64,000 nt of DNA, taken from the NCBI RefSeq assembly GCF_018156225.1, contig NZ_JAGTAR010000008.1, forward strand, positions 62,001 to 126,000, in the 5' to 3' direction. The stretch comes from Carboxylicivirga sediminis. GTDB lineage: Bacteria; Bacteroidota; Bacteroidia; Bacteroidales; Marinilabiliaceae. The notes under the pieces are model-generated. The model was not told the origin of the DNA. It saw only the letters and a program-made list of their open reading frames with translations, and ran no database searches. This document shows, piece by piece, positions 27,036 to 36,151 of the stretch. The position numbers and the translations under genes were made by a program. The first letter of the stretch is position 1. Every line of letters starts with the position of its first letter.

Positions 27036-29669
27036 ATGAAACTATCTGTATTAAGTAATTGGATGTTATGTCTTTCAGTCATTGTTTTGACAGGATGTAC
27101 ATCAAGTGAAAAAGCGGAATATATGACAGAGTTGAATAGTAACTGGTTCATTCAGTCAGCAGATCAAGTGCCGGTAACTGGTGCAGAGTTAAGTAAAACT
27201 GCCTATAATTCCGATAGCTGGGTGAAAGGTGATATACCGGCAACCGTAATGACTATTTTACGTGAGAATGGAGAATACGATGATTTATTCATGGGCGATA
27301 ATATTGATAGGATTGATGATTCGCGTTTTAAACAGCCATGGTGGTATCGTAAAACATTCGAAGTAAAAAACTTTGATAAGCAGGCAACTTATCAACTTCG
27401 TTTTGAAGGATTGAACTATAAAGCAAATATCTGGCTTAATGGGCATCAATTAGGTAAAGCTACTGTTATTGAAGGACCATTTAGCCGATGGACATTTGAT
27501 GCCAGTGATTATTTAGTGCCTGGTAACAATGTTATGGCTGTTGAAATCATTCCTCCTGTTAAAGGCGATTTAACCATTGGTTTTGTAGACTGGAATCCTG
27601 CAGCGCCCGATCAGAATATGGGTTTATGGCGTGGCGTTGAGTTAATAAAAAGTGGTGCAGTATCTATCGAATCACCTTTTGTTAGTACTAAGTTGGACGA
27701 AAATCACGTCAATCATGCTGAATTAACGGTGACAGCCCTGGTAACAAATCATTCCGAAAGTCCGCAGAAAGTAACTGTTGAAGCTTTTATTGAAGAGATT
27801 GGAAAGGTTGCAAAGCAAATAGAACTGAAGGCAGGAGAGTCAAAAGACATTGCTATTACATCTAAAGATGCATCACTGCTTAAAGTTGAGAATGCAAAGT
27901 TGTGGTGGCCCAATAACCTTGGTGAGCCGAACATGTATGCTATGACCGTTAGTGCTAAAATTAATGGTCAGGTATCGCAGGAGATTAGCACGCGTTTTGG
28001 AATTCGCCAAATAGAAGAGTACTGGAATGAACAAGGCCATAAAGGTTGGAAAGTGAATGGTAAGCCCTTAACCATTAAAGGTGCCGGATGGGTAGATGAC
28101 ATGTTCTTGGCCGATAGTGAAGCTAAAGTTCGGGCTCAGGTCGAATACGTAAAGCATATGAACCTGAACTGTATTCGTTTAGAAGGTTTTTGGGGACGTG
28201 ATAAAACGATATATGATGCAGCTGATGAGAATGGTTTGCTGATTATGGTTGGTTGGAGTTGTCATTGGGAATGGGAACCTTATTGCGGTCGTCCCGAAAC
28301 TGACTTTATGGCCATTACAGGCAAAGAAGAGATTGAGCGTCATGCCTTATCATATCGAGATCAGGTTTTGTACTTACGAAATCATCCCAGTGTATTTCTA
28401 TGGGTATTTGGAAGTGATAAATTACCAGTACCCGAGCTGGAAGAAAAGTTGAATGATTACATTACCAATGTAGATGATTCGCGACCTATATTGGCAGCAT
28501 GTAAATACCAGGATTTTGGAACAGACCATTATAATCATAGCGTAGTGAGTGGTTCAACGGGTGTTAAAATGTTAGGCCCATATGGCTATGTTCCGCCTGT
28601 TTACTGGTATATAGATACTATTGCCGGAGGTGCTTATGGCTTTAATACCGAAACAGGACCTGGACCACAAGTGCCACCAGTTGAAAGTATTAAGAAGATG
28701 ATTCCCGCTGACAAGTTATGGCCAATCAACGATACCTGGAATTTTCATTGTGGCAGACACCAGTTCGGTTCATTGGATCGTTACTTAAATTCATTCAACA
28801 AGCGCTATGGCGGAGCCACTTCGCTTGAAGAATTTGCTTTCAAGTCGCAGGTGTCCAATTATGAAGCGATTCGACCAATGTTCGAGGCTTTTCAGTCTAA
28901 TAAATTTGAGGCAACAGGTGTTATTCAGTGGATGCTTAATTCTGCCTGGCCTGAAATGTTCTGGCAGTTATATGACTACTATTTGCTGCCTAATGGAGCG
29001 TTTTATGGCACAAAAAAGGCATGTGCTCCGTTAAATGCTGTTTACAATTATAAAGACAAGAATATTTATTGGGTAAATGATTACAATACGACGCTTAGTA
29101 ATCACAGTATAAGCATCGAAGTGTATGATATAAATTCCAAACTTTTATTTGCTGAGAAGGTAATGGTTGATATGGATGCGCATAACTCAGGGCTGGCTTT
29201 TGAAATGCCAGAAATAGAGGGCTTGTCAACAGCCTACTTCATCAATTTGGAGTTGCACAATGAGGCAGGTAAACTAATGACAGATAACTTTTATTGGTTA
29301 TCCACAAAGGCGGATGAGATGTTGTTTGAAGAAACAACATGGGTTTATACCCCTCCAAAGGATTATGCTAATCTTCAGTTGCTTAATTCGCTTCCTGAGG
29401 TTAACGTGAACGCTCAATGGACACAACATAAAGATGCAAACTATACCTACTTTGAATGTCAGCTTGAGAATAGATCAAATCAAATAGCATTCTTTGTCGA
29501 AACAGCGGTGCTTGATAAGGCTACCAATGAAGTAATTGTTCCTGTATTTTGGGATGACAACTATATTAGTATCATGCCCAATGAGACGAAGATAGTTACA
29601 GCCCGTATTGCCAATGAACTCATGCCCGAGTCAGTGGAGTATAGGATAGATGGCTGGAATATAAAATAA
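27036..29669 (+). CDS. GH2 exo-beta-D-glucosaminidase-like lipoprotein
   Basis: 877-residue family 2 glycoside hydrolase with lipobox VLTGC. Jelly-roll sugar-binding domain (about 30-200), Ig-like domain, barrel from about 330, then C-terminal beta domains. In place of the usual GH2 NE pair it has FGSDKLP with Asp461 at the acid/base position, and Glu539 in FNTETGPGP at the nucleophile position. An Asp at the acid/base is a mark of the exo-glucosaminidase (CsxA-like) subfamily as I know it. It would release GlcN from chitosan oligosaccharides. Own promoter with LacI-type operator; terminator after it. Confidence 0.82.
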   Translation: MKLSVLSNWMLCLSVIVLTGCTSSEKAEYMTELNSNWFIQSADQVPVTGAELSKTAYNSDSWVKGDIPATVMTILRENGEYDDLFMGDNIDRIDDSRFKQPWWYRKTFEVKNFDKQATYQLRFEGLNYKANIWLNGHQLGKATVIEGPFSRWTFDASDYLVPGNNVMAVEIIPPVKGDLTIGFVDWNPAAPDQNMGLWRGVELIKSGAVSIESPFVSTKLDENHVNHAELTVTALVTNHSESPQKVTVEAFIEEIGKVAKQIELKAGESKDIAITSKDASLLKVENAKLWWPNNLGEPNMYAMTVSAKINGQVSQEISTRFGIRQIEEYWNEQGHKGWKVNGKPLTIKGAGWVDDMFLADSEAKVRAQVEYVKHMNLNCIRLEGFWGRDKTIYDAADENGLLIMVGWSCHWEWEPYCGRPETDFMAITGKEEIERHALSYRDQVLYLRNHPSVFLWVFGSDKLPVPELEEKLNDYITNVDDSRPILAACKYQDFGTDHYNHSVVSGSTGVKMLGPYGYVPPVYWYIDTIAGGAYGFNTETGPGPQVPPVESIKKMIPADKLWPINDTWNFHCGRHQFGSLDRYLNSFNKRYGGATSLEEFAFKSQVSNYEAIRPMFEAFQSNKFEATGVIQWMLNSAWPEMFWQLYDYYLLPNGAFYGTKKACAPLNAVYNYKDKNIYWVNDYNTTLSNHSISIEVYDINSKLLFAEKVMVDMDAHNSGLAFEMPEIEGLSTAYFINLELHNEAGKLMTDNFYWLSTKADEMLFEETTWVYTPPKDYANLQLLNSLPEVNVNAQWTQHKDANYTYFECQLENRSNQIAFFVETAVLDKATNEVIVPVFWDDNYISIMPNETKIVTARIANELMPESVEYRIDGWNIK

Positions 29670-29683
29670 TCTGAGTAATTGCT

Positions 29684-29746
29684 AAGAAACCGGCTGATTT
29701 TAACTCAACTAAGCCGACCTGAAAATGAGGCCGGTTTCTTCTTTTG
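29684..29746 (+). terminator. Terminator after GH2 gene
   Basis: AAGAAACCGGC (29684-29694) pairs with GCCGGTTTCTT (29730-29740) across a 35-base loop, followed by CTTTTG. Separates the GH2 transcript from the ROK pair. Confidence 0.6.
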
Positions 29747-29859
29747 CTTCTAATGAATAACTGAGAGATAAACCTTTTTTGCATGAGTTATTTTGAGAGG
29801 TAACTGATGTACACTGAAGATGCCCGTCAATGGGTGTGCAAAAACAAAATGTAAAATTA

Positions 29860-30720
29860 ATGGAACAAACAAGAACAATTATAGGGGTTGATTTGGGAGG
29901 AACGAACATGAGAGCAGGCCTCGTTGTAGGTGATAAAATACTTGAGGTGTCTTCTTGTTTAGTACCCAAAACTGATAATGCTCCTGATGTAACTCAGGCA
30001 CTCATAAAAACGATTAGAGATGTAATCACGCCCGAAGTGGAAGGAATAGGTATTGGTGTGCCAAGTCTGGTTAAATCAAGCAACGGTGTTGTTTATGACG
30101 TGCAGAATATACCTTCATGGAAAAAAATACCGTTAAAAGACATATTGGAGAAGGAATTCGAACTGCCTGTATGCATCAACAACGATGCTAACTGCTTCGC
30201 TGTAGGTGAGCGTGTCTATGGTGCTGGTCAGGAATATGATGACTTCGTTGGTTTAATCACCGGAACTGGTGTAGGAGGAGGTATTATCAAAAATGGGCAT
30301 TTGCTGCCGGATCAAAACTGTGGAGCTGGTGAATTTGGGATGATCCCTTACCTGGAACACGATTATGAATACTACTGCAGTGGACAGTTTTTTGAGAATA
30401 AATACAATGTAAGTGGCAATGAATTGGCGCAGAAGGCTTCAGAAGGTGATGAAAAAGCACTGTCTGTTTTTGCCGAGTATGGTACTCATTTGGGCAAGGT
30501 GATTAAAACTATTTTATTTAGTGTCGATCCAAAGGCCATAGTTTTGGGAGGTTCTGTTTCCAGGTCATTTGAGTATTATAAAATAGCCATGTGGAAAGAG
30601 ATAGCTACCTTTCCATACCAGTTTGTTCTTGAAAATTTCGTAATTGTACCGTCTGTAGTGAAGGAAATTGCTATTTTAGGTGCTGCAGCTCTTTATATTG
30701 ATGCTGTTGGTGAAGATTAA
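29860..30720 (+). CDS. ROK family sugar kinase
   Basis: 286 residues from the ATG at 29860 (MEQTRTIIG); an ATG at 29830 would add ten residues. Phosphate-binding motif DLGGTNMRAG with D11 and T15, catalytic Asp109 in INNDANC, and the ATP-site TGTGVGGG (134-141) are intact. The classical ROK zinc motif (CxCGxxGCxE) is absent; instead there is GEFGMIPYLEHDYEYYCSGQ, as in a Bacteroidota ROK branch. A cytoplasmic glucosamine, GlcNAc or glucose kinase is expected; context favours glucosamine. 26 bases before a paralogue. Confidence 0.88.
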   Translation: MEQTRTIIGVDLGGTNMRAGLVVGDKILEVSSCLVPKTDNAPDVTQALIKTIRDVITPEVEGIGIGVPSLVKSSNGVVYDVQNIPSWKKIPLKDILEKEFELPVCINNDANCFAVGERVYGAGQEYDDFVGLITGTGVGGGIIKNGHLLPDQNCGAGEFGMIPYLEHDYEYYCSGQFFENKYNVSGNELAQKASEGDEKALSVFAEYGTHLGKVIKTILFSVDPKAIVLGGSVSRSFEYYKIAMWKEIATFPYQFVLENFVIVPSVVKEIAILGAAALYIDAVGED

Positions 30721-30746
30721 ACTACTAACTATCCATACCGAAAGAT

Positions 30747-31619
30747 ATGATACAAGATATGACAGTTCAAAATCAGTGTGCTGTAGGTGTTTACCTTGGA
30801 GGAAAACACTTACGTGTGGGACGGGTTCGAAATAATATTGTGGAGGCATCACTGGCGCTTGAAATAGATAACCATAATTCAGAGGAAGTCATCCTGAAAG
30901 ATATTATGGATGCCATTGATCAGGTGTTTAATGAGGATGTGGGTGGCATTGGGATTGGGGTGCCTAGTCTTGTTGATGTATCAAAAGGAATAGTGTATAA
31001 TGTGGAGCATATGCCATCGTGGCGCGAAGTTCACCTGGGCGATTTACTATCTGACCGTTATAAGGTAGGTGTTTATGTAAATAATGATGCTAACTGCTTT
31101 GCTATCGGAGAAAAGTACTTCGGGAAAGCAAAGAAATATGCCAATGTAGTAGGCATTGTTGTTGGTGTTGGACTAGGGGCAGGTGTCATCACAGATAACC
31201 ATTTATACTCAGGCACAAATTGTGGGGCCGGTGAGTTTGGTTGTATTCCTTATCGCGATCATAATTACGAATATTACTGTACAACACAATATTTTGAAAC
31301 CAAGTATGGCCTGAAGCCAGATGTGCTTTACCGAAGAGCTAAAAAACAGGATAAAATTGCTTTGGCTATTCTGGAGCAGTTTGGTTTTGATTTTGGGCAA
31401 GCTGTTAAAACCATATTATATGCCTATGATCCGGAGTGTATAGTGATTGGTGGTAATGTAAGCCGTTTCTTTCCATATTTCGAAGAGTACATGTGGAAAG
31501 CAGTTCGGAAGTTTCAATATGAAAAAACCATTGAAAAACTGAAGATAGAGGTAAGTGAGCAGCCTGATATAGCCGTGCTTGGTGCTGCTGCATTATACTA
31601 TGATGCCATCTCTAAATAG
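30747..31619 (+). CDS. ROK family paralogue with altered ATP-site motifs
   Basis: 290 residues, clearly homologous along its length to the upstream ROK protein (GIGIGVPSL, VNNDANCFAIGEK with Asp114, GAGEFGCIPYRDHNYEYYC). The phosphate-1 motif DLGGTN is replaced by VYLGGKH, with Asp to Tyr16 and Thr to Lys20, and the adenosine/phosphate-2 motif TGTGVGGG is replaced by VGVGLGAG. The catalytic Asp remains. It may be a sugar-binding pseudokinase, a regulator or a partner subunit of the first ROK protein. Start at 30747 or 30759. Confidence 0.85.
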   Translation: MIQDMTVQNQCAVGVYLGGKHLRVGRVRNNIVEASLALEIDNHNSEEVILKDIMDAIDQVFNEDVGGIGIGVPSLVDVSKGIVYNVEHMPSWREVHLGDLLSDRYKVGVYVNNDANCFAIGEKYFGKAKKYANVVGIVVGVGLGAGVITDNHLYSGTNCGAGEFGCIPYRDHNYEYYCTTQYFETKYGLKPDVLYRRAKKQDKIALAILEQFGFDFGQAVKTILYAYDPECIVIGGNVSRFFPYFEEYMWKAVRKFQYEKTIEKLKIEVSEQPDIAVLGAAALYYDAISK

Positions 31620-31649
31620 CTAGTCAATAATTAAATAGGTAGATAGGGC

Positions 31650-31781
31650 ATGCTTCGTTATGAGGCTGAATGGGAGAGTTATATCCAATTGACAAATAAA
31701 ATGATGTTGTTAGCAGAAGTGATTTGTCAGGAATCTTGTATTATCAAAAACATTAGATCAGCAAATGAAGCTTTTGAATAG
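31650..31781 (+). CDS. Possible 43-residue small protein
   Basis: An ATG-to-TAG frame between the ROK pair and the GH9 gene, reading LRYEAEWESYIQLTNKMMLL and onward, with amphipathic helical character and two Cys. No recognised family and no strong start signal. The 214-base gap has no other content. It could be chance. Confidence 0.25.
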   Translation: MLRYEAEWESYIQLTNKMMLLAEVICQESCIIKNIRSANEAFE

Positions 31782-31833
31782 ATGATAGCTACATAATTAA
31801 GCCAAATACTTAAACCATTATAAACTTAAACAC

Positions 31834-33612
31834 ATGAAGAAACTTTTGTACTTAACTATTTTAATAACTTCATTATTATCGTGTAAGAAGCAAACAACCG
31901 ATGATGGGATTTTCCTGATTAACCATGTAGGTTATGAGACCGAGGCTTATAAGTCTGCTGTATTTCAAATTAAGTCAGATGTTATTCCTTCAAAGTTCGA
32001 GATTATCAATCAACAGGATGAGCTGGTGTTTGAAGGAAAGTTCGAATTGGGTGGCGCAATTGATAACTGGCATACTGGTAATGCTTATAAAGCGCTGTTT
32101 TCTGAATTTAAACAGCTTGGTACATTTCGAATAAAAGCTATTGTTAATGATGGCTTTGTGCTTTCAGAACCATTCATTATTTCCAATACGTCACAGGCAG
32201 CCGACTTATTGCCATTGCTAATTAAAGCTTTTCAGCAGCAGCGGTGTGTATCGCCTTACGACGACAAGGATAAGGTAATGACTTTTTTTGGGGAGCGTAA
32301 AGACACGGTTGATGTAAGTGGTGGGTGGTACGATGCCTCCGGTGAAAAGGGCAAGTACCTGAGCCATTTGAGTTTTTCCAATTACATGACACCTCAGCAG
32401 CTCCCTATGATGGTCTGGAATATGTTAGAAGCGCATGATGTAATTCAAGGCTCTGATATTGCTAATCACCAGTTGTTGCATGAGTTGACAAAGGAAGCAG
32501 CTCATGGTGCCGACTATCTGGTTAAGGTACAGGATGATGCCGGTTACTTTTATACCACTGTTTTTGCTGGTTGGACCAAAGATCCGGAGCAACGTCAGAT
32601 TTGTGCGTATGAGGGGCAGGATGGTAAGCGCAATGAACGTTACCAGGCTGCTTTAAGAGAAGGTGGGGGTATGGCCATTGCTGCCTTGGCGCGTTCATAC
32701 TCAGCTGATCTTAATGGGGAGTTTAATGCGGGTCAATACCTGAATGCCGCTATCAAAGGTTATGAGCATTTAAAGCAAAATAACCTGATGTATTGTGATG
32801 ACGGGAAGGAAAATATTATTGATGACTATTGTGCCTTGCTAGCTGCCACTGAGTTATTCAAGGCCACACGAAATGATATATATATGACCGATGCCCGTAT
32901 CAGGGCGAGTTCACTTAAAGCACGCCTTATGAGTGATGTAAACGGGAAATATTGGTTGCGGGCCGATGAGCATGGTGAGCGTCCGTTTTTTCATGGTGCT
33001 GAAGCAGGACTGCCTGTTATTGCAATGACACATTATCTTGCCATTGAAAACGATGTGCATCTGCAAGAAGAAGCGAAGGTATTTATTGCTAAAGCTTTGA
33101 GTTTTGAGTTATGGGTGACAAAAGAAGTAACTAATCCTTTTGGCTATGCACGTCAACTGATAAAATCAACTAATGAGCCAAAAGCACGAACGGCTTTCTT
33201 TCTGCCACATCATAACGAAACAGGTTATTGGTGGCAAGGTGAAAACGCTCGTCTGGCATCATTGGCTACGGCAATGCTGAAGTCGAAAAACTTATTAAAC
33301 AATGAAATGCAGGAGGCTGCCGCTAACTATGCATTTGATCAAATAAATTGGGTGCTTGGCCTCAATCCTTACAATGTATGTATGCTGCATGGAGCAGGAC
33401 GAAATAATCCTGATTATAAAGAAGATGGTAAATCGATGAATTACATGGGTGGTATTTGCAATGGTATTACGGGTGGATTTGATAATGAGCAGGATATTGC
33501 GTTCAGGCCTATGCCATATGATGATGATCCTGCGCAGAGGTGGCGTTGGTCGGAGCAATGGTTACAGCACGGAGGGTGGATGATTCCGGCGATTGCCTAT
33601 ACTACAAAATAA
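31834..33612 (+). CDS. GH9 enzyme, glucosaminidase-like type, lipoprotein
   Basis: 592 residues. Lipobox SLLSC, N-terminal Ig-like CelD_N domain (about 25-115) and an (alpha/alpha)6 barrel. The GH9 signature appears as SGGWYDASGEKGKYLSH with Asp167 followed by Ser-Gly-Glu rather than the cellulase DAGD. The catalytic acid is Glu470 in YWWQGENARL. The DASG variant is, as I recall, the form seen in GH9 exo-glucosaminidases of Vibrionaceae chitin catabolism. Two other GH families here that can act on chitosan support that reading, but cellobiose-type substrates cannot be excluded. Confidence 0.78.
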   Translation: MKKLLYLTILITSLLSCKKQTTDDGIFLINHVGYETEAYKSAVFQIKSDVIPSKFEIINQQDELVFEGKFELGGAIDNWHTGNAYKALFSEFKQLGTFRIKAIVNDGFVLSEPFIISNTSQAADLLPLLIKAFQQQRCVSPYDDKDKVMTFFGERKDTVDVSGGWYDASGEKGKYLSHLSFSNYMTPQQLPMMVWNMLEAHDVIQGSDIANHQLLHELTKEAAHGADYLVKVQDDAGYFYTTVFAGWTKDPEQRQICAYEGQDGKRNERYQAALREGGGMAIAALARSYSADLNGEFNAGQYLNAAIKGYEHLKQNNLMYCDDGKENIIDDYCALLAATELFKATRNDIYMTDARIRASSLKARLMSDVNGKYWLRADEHGERPFFHGAEAGLPVIAMTHYLAIENDVHLQEEAKVFIAKALSFELWVTKEVTNPFGYARQLIKSTNEPKARTAFFLPHHNETGYWWQGENARLASLATAMLKSKNLLNNEMQEAAANYAFDQINWVLGLNPYNVCMLHGAGRNNPDYKEDGKSMNYMGGICNGITGGFDNEQDIAFRPMPYDDDPAQRWRWSEQWLQHGGWMIPAIAYTTK

Positions 33613-33761
33613 ATCAAGTTATACCGGCGGAACGCTATTGGCAGAGTGGTAGCAAATCCTTTGTAGCTAGTTGAAAATCTTTTCCTGGTAGCAAGTATTT
33701 CTTCAATTGGCATTGCCTTCAGCTCCTTTAATAAATAGTGTTCCGCTTTAACCCTGAAATC

Positions 33762-35030
33762 ATGAAATTGAGAGGTCTTTTTATATTGTTTACCAGTTTG
33801 TCATTAAGTGCATGTAATTCTGATGAGGTTCCTGTAAGACCGAATGGGCGCTCATTAATTATACATGAACCGTCAGAAGCAATAAAACCATTTCCGCAGG
33901 CTCAAACATTTGTAAATAGTATCAAGCCCAATAACCTGAGCCAGGAGGAATTAAATAACGATGTGGTAACGTACTATCAGTATTGGTTAAAGAAGTATAT
34001 GAGGGAGTCAAATGGTCAGACACCGGGTGGCGGTTATTATGTGCGCATGAAAGGTACCGGTGGTGATGGTTCAGAAATAACAACTTCTGAAGCTCATGGT
34101 TACGGAATGATTGTGTTGGCCTTAATGGCGGGTTACGATGTTAACGCCAAAAAGTACTTCGATGGAATGCTTAATATGTGTTATCAGCATTACAGCAGTG
34201 GTAATTCAAAATGTATGTCGTGGGTAATTCATGAAAGTGAAGAAAGCCAATACTGACAAGCTAGTGCCACCGATGGAGATATGGATATTGCATATGCCTT
34301 GTTATTGGCCGATAAACAATGGGGATCTGATGGAGCTATTAATTATTTACAAATGGCAAAAGATGTTATAGCAGGGCTCAGAGAAAGTTGCCTTTCGTCA
34401 TCTTCCAAACGGATGATGCTTGGCGATTGGGATAGCGATCCCTATACAACGCGTTCTTCAGATTGGATGACCGGACATATGCGTTGCTTCTATGCGGTAA
34501 CAGGTGATGCCTTATGGCTCGAAGCCATTGAGGAGGTCTATTCAATGATTGATGAAATGACTAAAAATTATAGTCCGGAAAAAGGCCTGATGCCCGATTT
34601 TGTAGTCGGAAAAACACCACAGCCTGCACCTGAATATTTTCTGGATGAGTATAAGCAAACAAATCACTACAGCTGGAATGCCTGTCGTTACCCATGGCGG
34701 ATTTCGGCTGACTATTTGCACTTTGGGGGCAGTGATGCGAAAAGTGCGATGGCCACCTTAACGGATTTCTTTGTGGATGCGTCAGGCGGTCATCCGGCTA
34801 ACATTAAAATGGGATATTATCTTAATGGGAAGCCCATGGACAACTATTCGAGTGCGGCATTTATAGCACCTGTCATCACAGCATCAACCACCGATGTTAA
34901 ATACCAGGCTTATCTTAACGAAGGGTGGGATTGGCTAAACCGGTTTGTTAATGAAACGTATTACAGCGATACAATAACATTACTTAATATGTTGCTGATA
35001 TCTGGTAATTGGTGGAATCCGGCTGAATAA
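33762..35030 (+). pseudogene. GH8 (chitosanase/endoglucanase family) with in-frame TGA
   Basis: One frame of 423 codons from ATG 33762 to TAA 35030, interrupted only by TGA at 34254-34256 (codon 165). Lipobox SLSAC. The GH8 signature with catalytic Glu110 is TTSEAHGYGM; SATDGDMDIAYALLLADKQW lies just after the TGA, and the C-terminal half (34257-35030) continues the barrel (NACRYPWRISADY). The family includes chitosanases, endoglucanases and xylanases. Both halves are well preserved, so the lesion is recent, a sequencing error, or subject to read-through. A separate start at 34281 would give a truncated, inactive half-barrel. Confidence 0.82.
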
Positions 35031-35056
35031 GCTCATTAATACACAAACACTATATG

Positions 35057-35099
35057 AATTCCGGCAAAGCAAGGTTAATTATCTGGCTTTGCCGGAATT
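35057..35099. terminator. Bidirectional terminator between GH8 and permease genes
   Basis: Perfect 14-bp stem, AATTCCGGCAAAGC (35057-35070) with GCTTTGCCGGAATT (35086-35099), 15-base loop, T-rich on the right. Separates convergent operons. Confidence 0.88.
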
Positions 35100-35102
35100 A
35101 TT

Positions 35103-36149
35103 TTATAATATCCAGTTAAAGAGATAGCCTAACAGGATAATAAACAGAGTGATGGTTGCGAAGAATATGCCTATCAGCTTCCATTGCATAACCTTTTTAA
35201 GCAGTGTGGCTTCAGGCAATGAAAGCCCTATAACGGCCATCATAAAAGCAATGGCTGTGCCCAGGGGAACGCCTTTGGCCACAAATACCTGTATAATTGG
35301 CACAATTCCTGATGCACTGGCATATAGCGGAACAGCCATAATAACTGCCAATGGGATGGCATACCATTTGTCCTCAGACAGATACTCTGAAAAGAAATTC
35401 TCAGGAACAAAACCATGCATGAGTGCACCAATTCCAATACCCAGAATAATGTATGGCAGTACTTTTCGGACGATGCCCCATCCATCTGCAATAATGGCAG
35501 GCAGTCGTTCAGTAAAGCTCTGGTTTTCTAACTCAAAATCAGCTATGTTAGCCGGATCTGCATTGCGCTGTATTTGCTGAACCCAATCGGCCAGGTAGCG
35601 ATCAAGCTTTAGCTTGCCAAGTAGGAAACCGCCAATGACTCCAAGGAAAATGCCGCTTGTAGCATAGATAAGTGTGGTTTTCCAGCCAAAGAAGCCCAGG
35701 AACATAGCTACAGCCACTTCGTTTACTAAAGGCGAGGTAATGAGGTAGGCAAAGGTGACTCCTAATGGGATACCTCCTTGCACAAAGCCAATAAACAATG
35801 GGATAGAGGAGCATGAGCAAAATGGAGTCACAGCACCAAATAATGAAGCAAATAAATATTGCAGCCCATACAGCTTTTTTGTAGTCAGGTAATTTCTTAG
35901 TCTTTCTACCGGAAAATAGGTATTAACAAGGCCCATCAATGAGCTGATTAAGAAAACCAGTATAATAATTTTAATACTATCATAGAAAAAGAAGTTTATT
36001 ACTTGCCCCCAATGGGAATCAGCCTTAAGTGTAAATAGTTCATATGTCATATAGTCGACAAGTGGCTGCAAATAATAGAACAATACGATAATAGCAGGTA
36101 GAGCTAATGCTATTTGTGTTGAAATGCTTAAGCGCTTTTGTAATCTCAT
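35103..36149 (-). CDS. ArsP/DUF318-type permease
   Basis: 348 residues with about eight to ten membrane helices in two homologous halves (NEVAVAMFLGFFGW and GTAIAFMMAVIGLS regions) and the FCSCSSIPLFIG motif of the DUF318 permease family. Members include ArsP, an exporter of trivalent organoarsenicals, and putative Cu/Zn effluxers. Last gene of an ArsR-controlled operon, 2 bases after the preceding membrane gene. Substrate is not shown. Confidence 0.85.
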   Translation of the reverse strand: MRLQKRLSISTQIALALPAIIVLFYYLQPLVDYMTYELFTLKADSHWGQVINFFFYDSIKIIILVFLISSLMGLVNTYFPVERLRNYLTTKKLYGLQYLFASLFGAVTPFCSCSSIPLFIGFVQGGIPLGVTFAYLITSPLVNEVAVAMFLGFFGWKTTLIYATSGIFLGVIGGFLLGKLKLDRYLADWVQQIQRNADPANIADFELENQSFTERLPAIIADGWGIVRKVLPYIILGIGIGALMHGFVPENFFSEYLSEDKWYAIPLAVIMAVPLYASASGIVPIIQVFVAKGVPLGTAIAFMMAVIGLSLPEATLLKKVMQWKLIGIFFATITLFIILLGYLFNWIL

Positions 36150-36151
36150 TA

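Noticed and set aside
34254-34256. Selenocysteine or recoded UGA in the GH8 gene
   Set aside because: No hairpin like a bacterial SECIS follows the TGA, the position is not a conserved Cys in the family, and TGA is used as a normal stop in other genes here.
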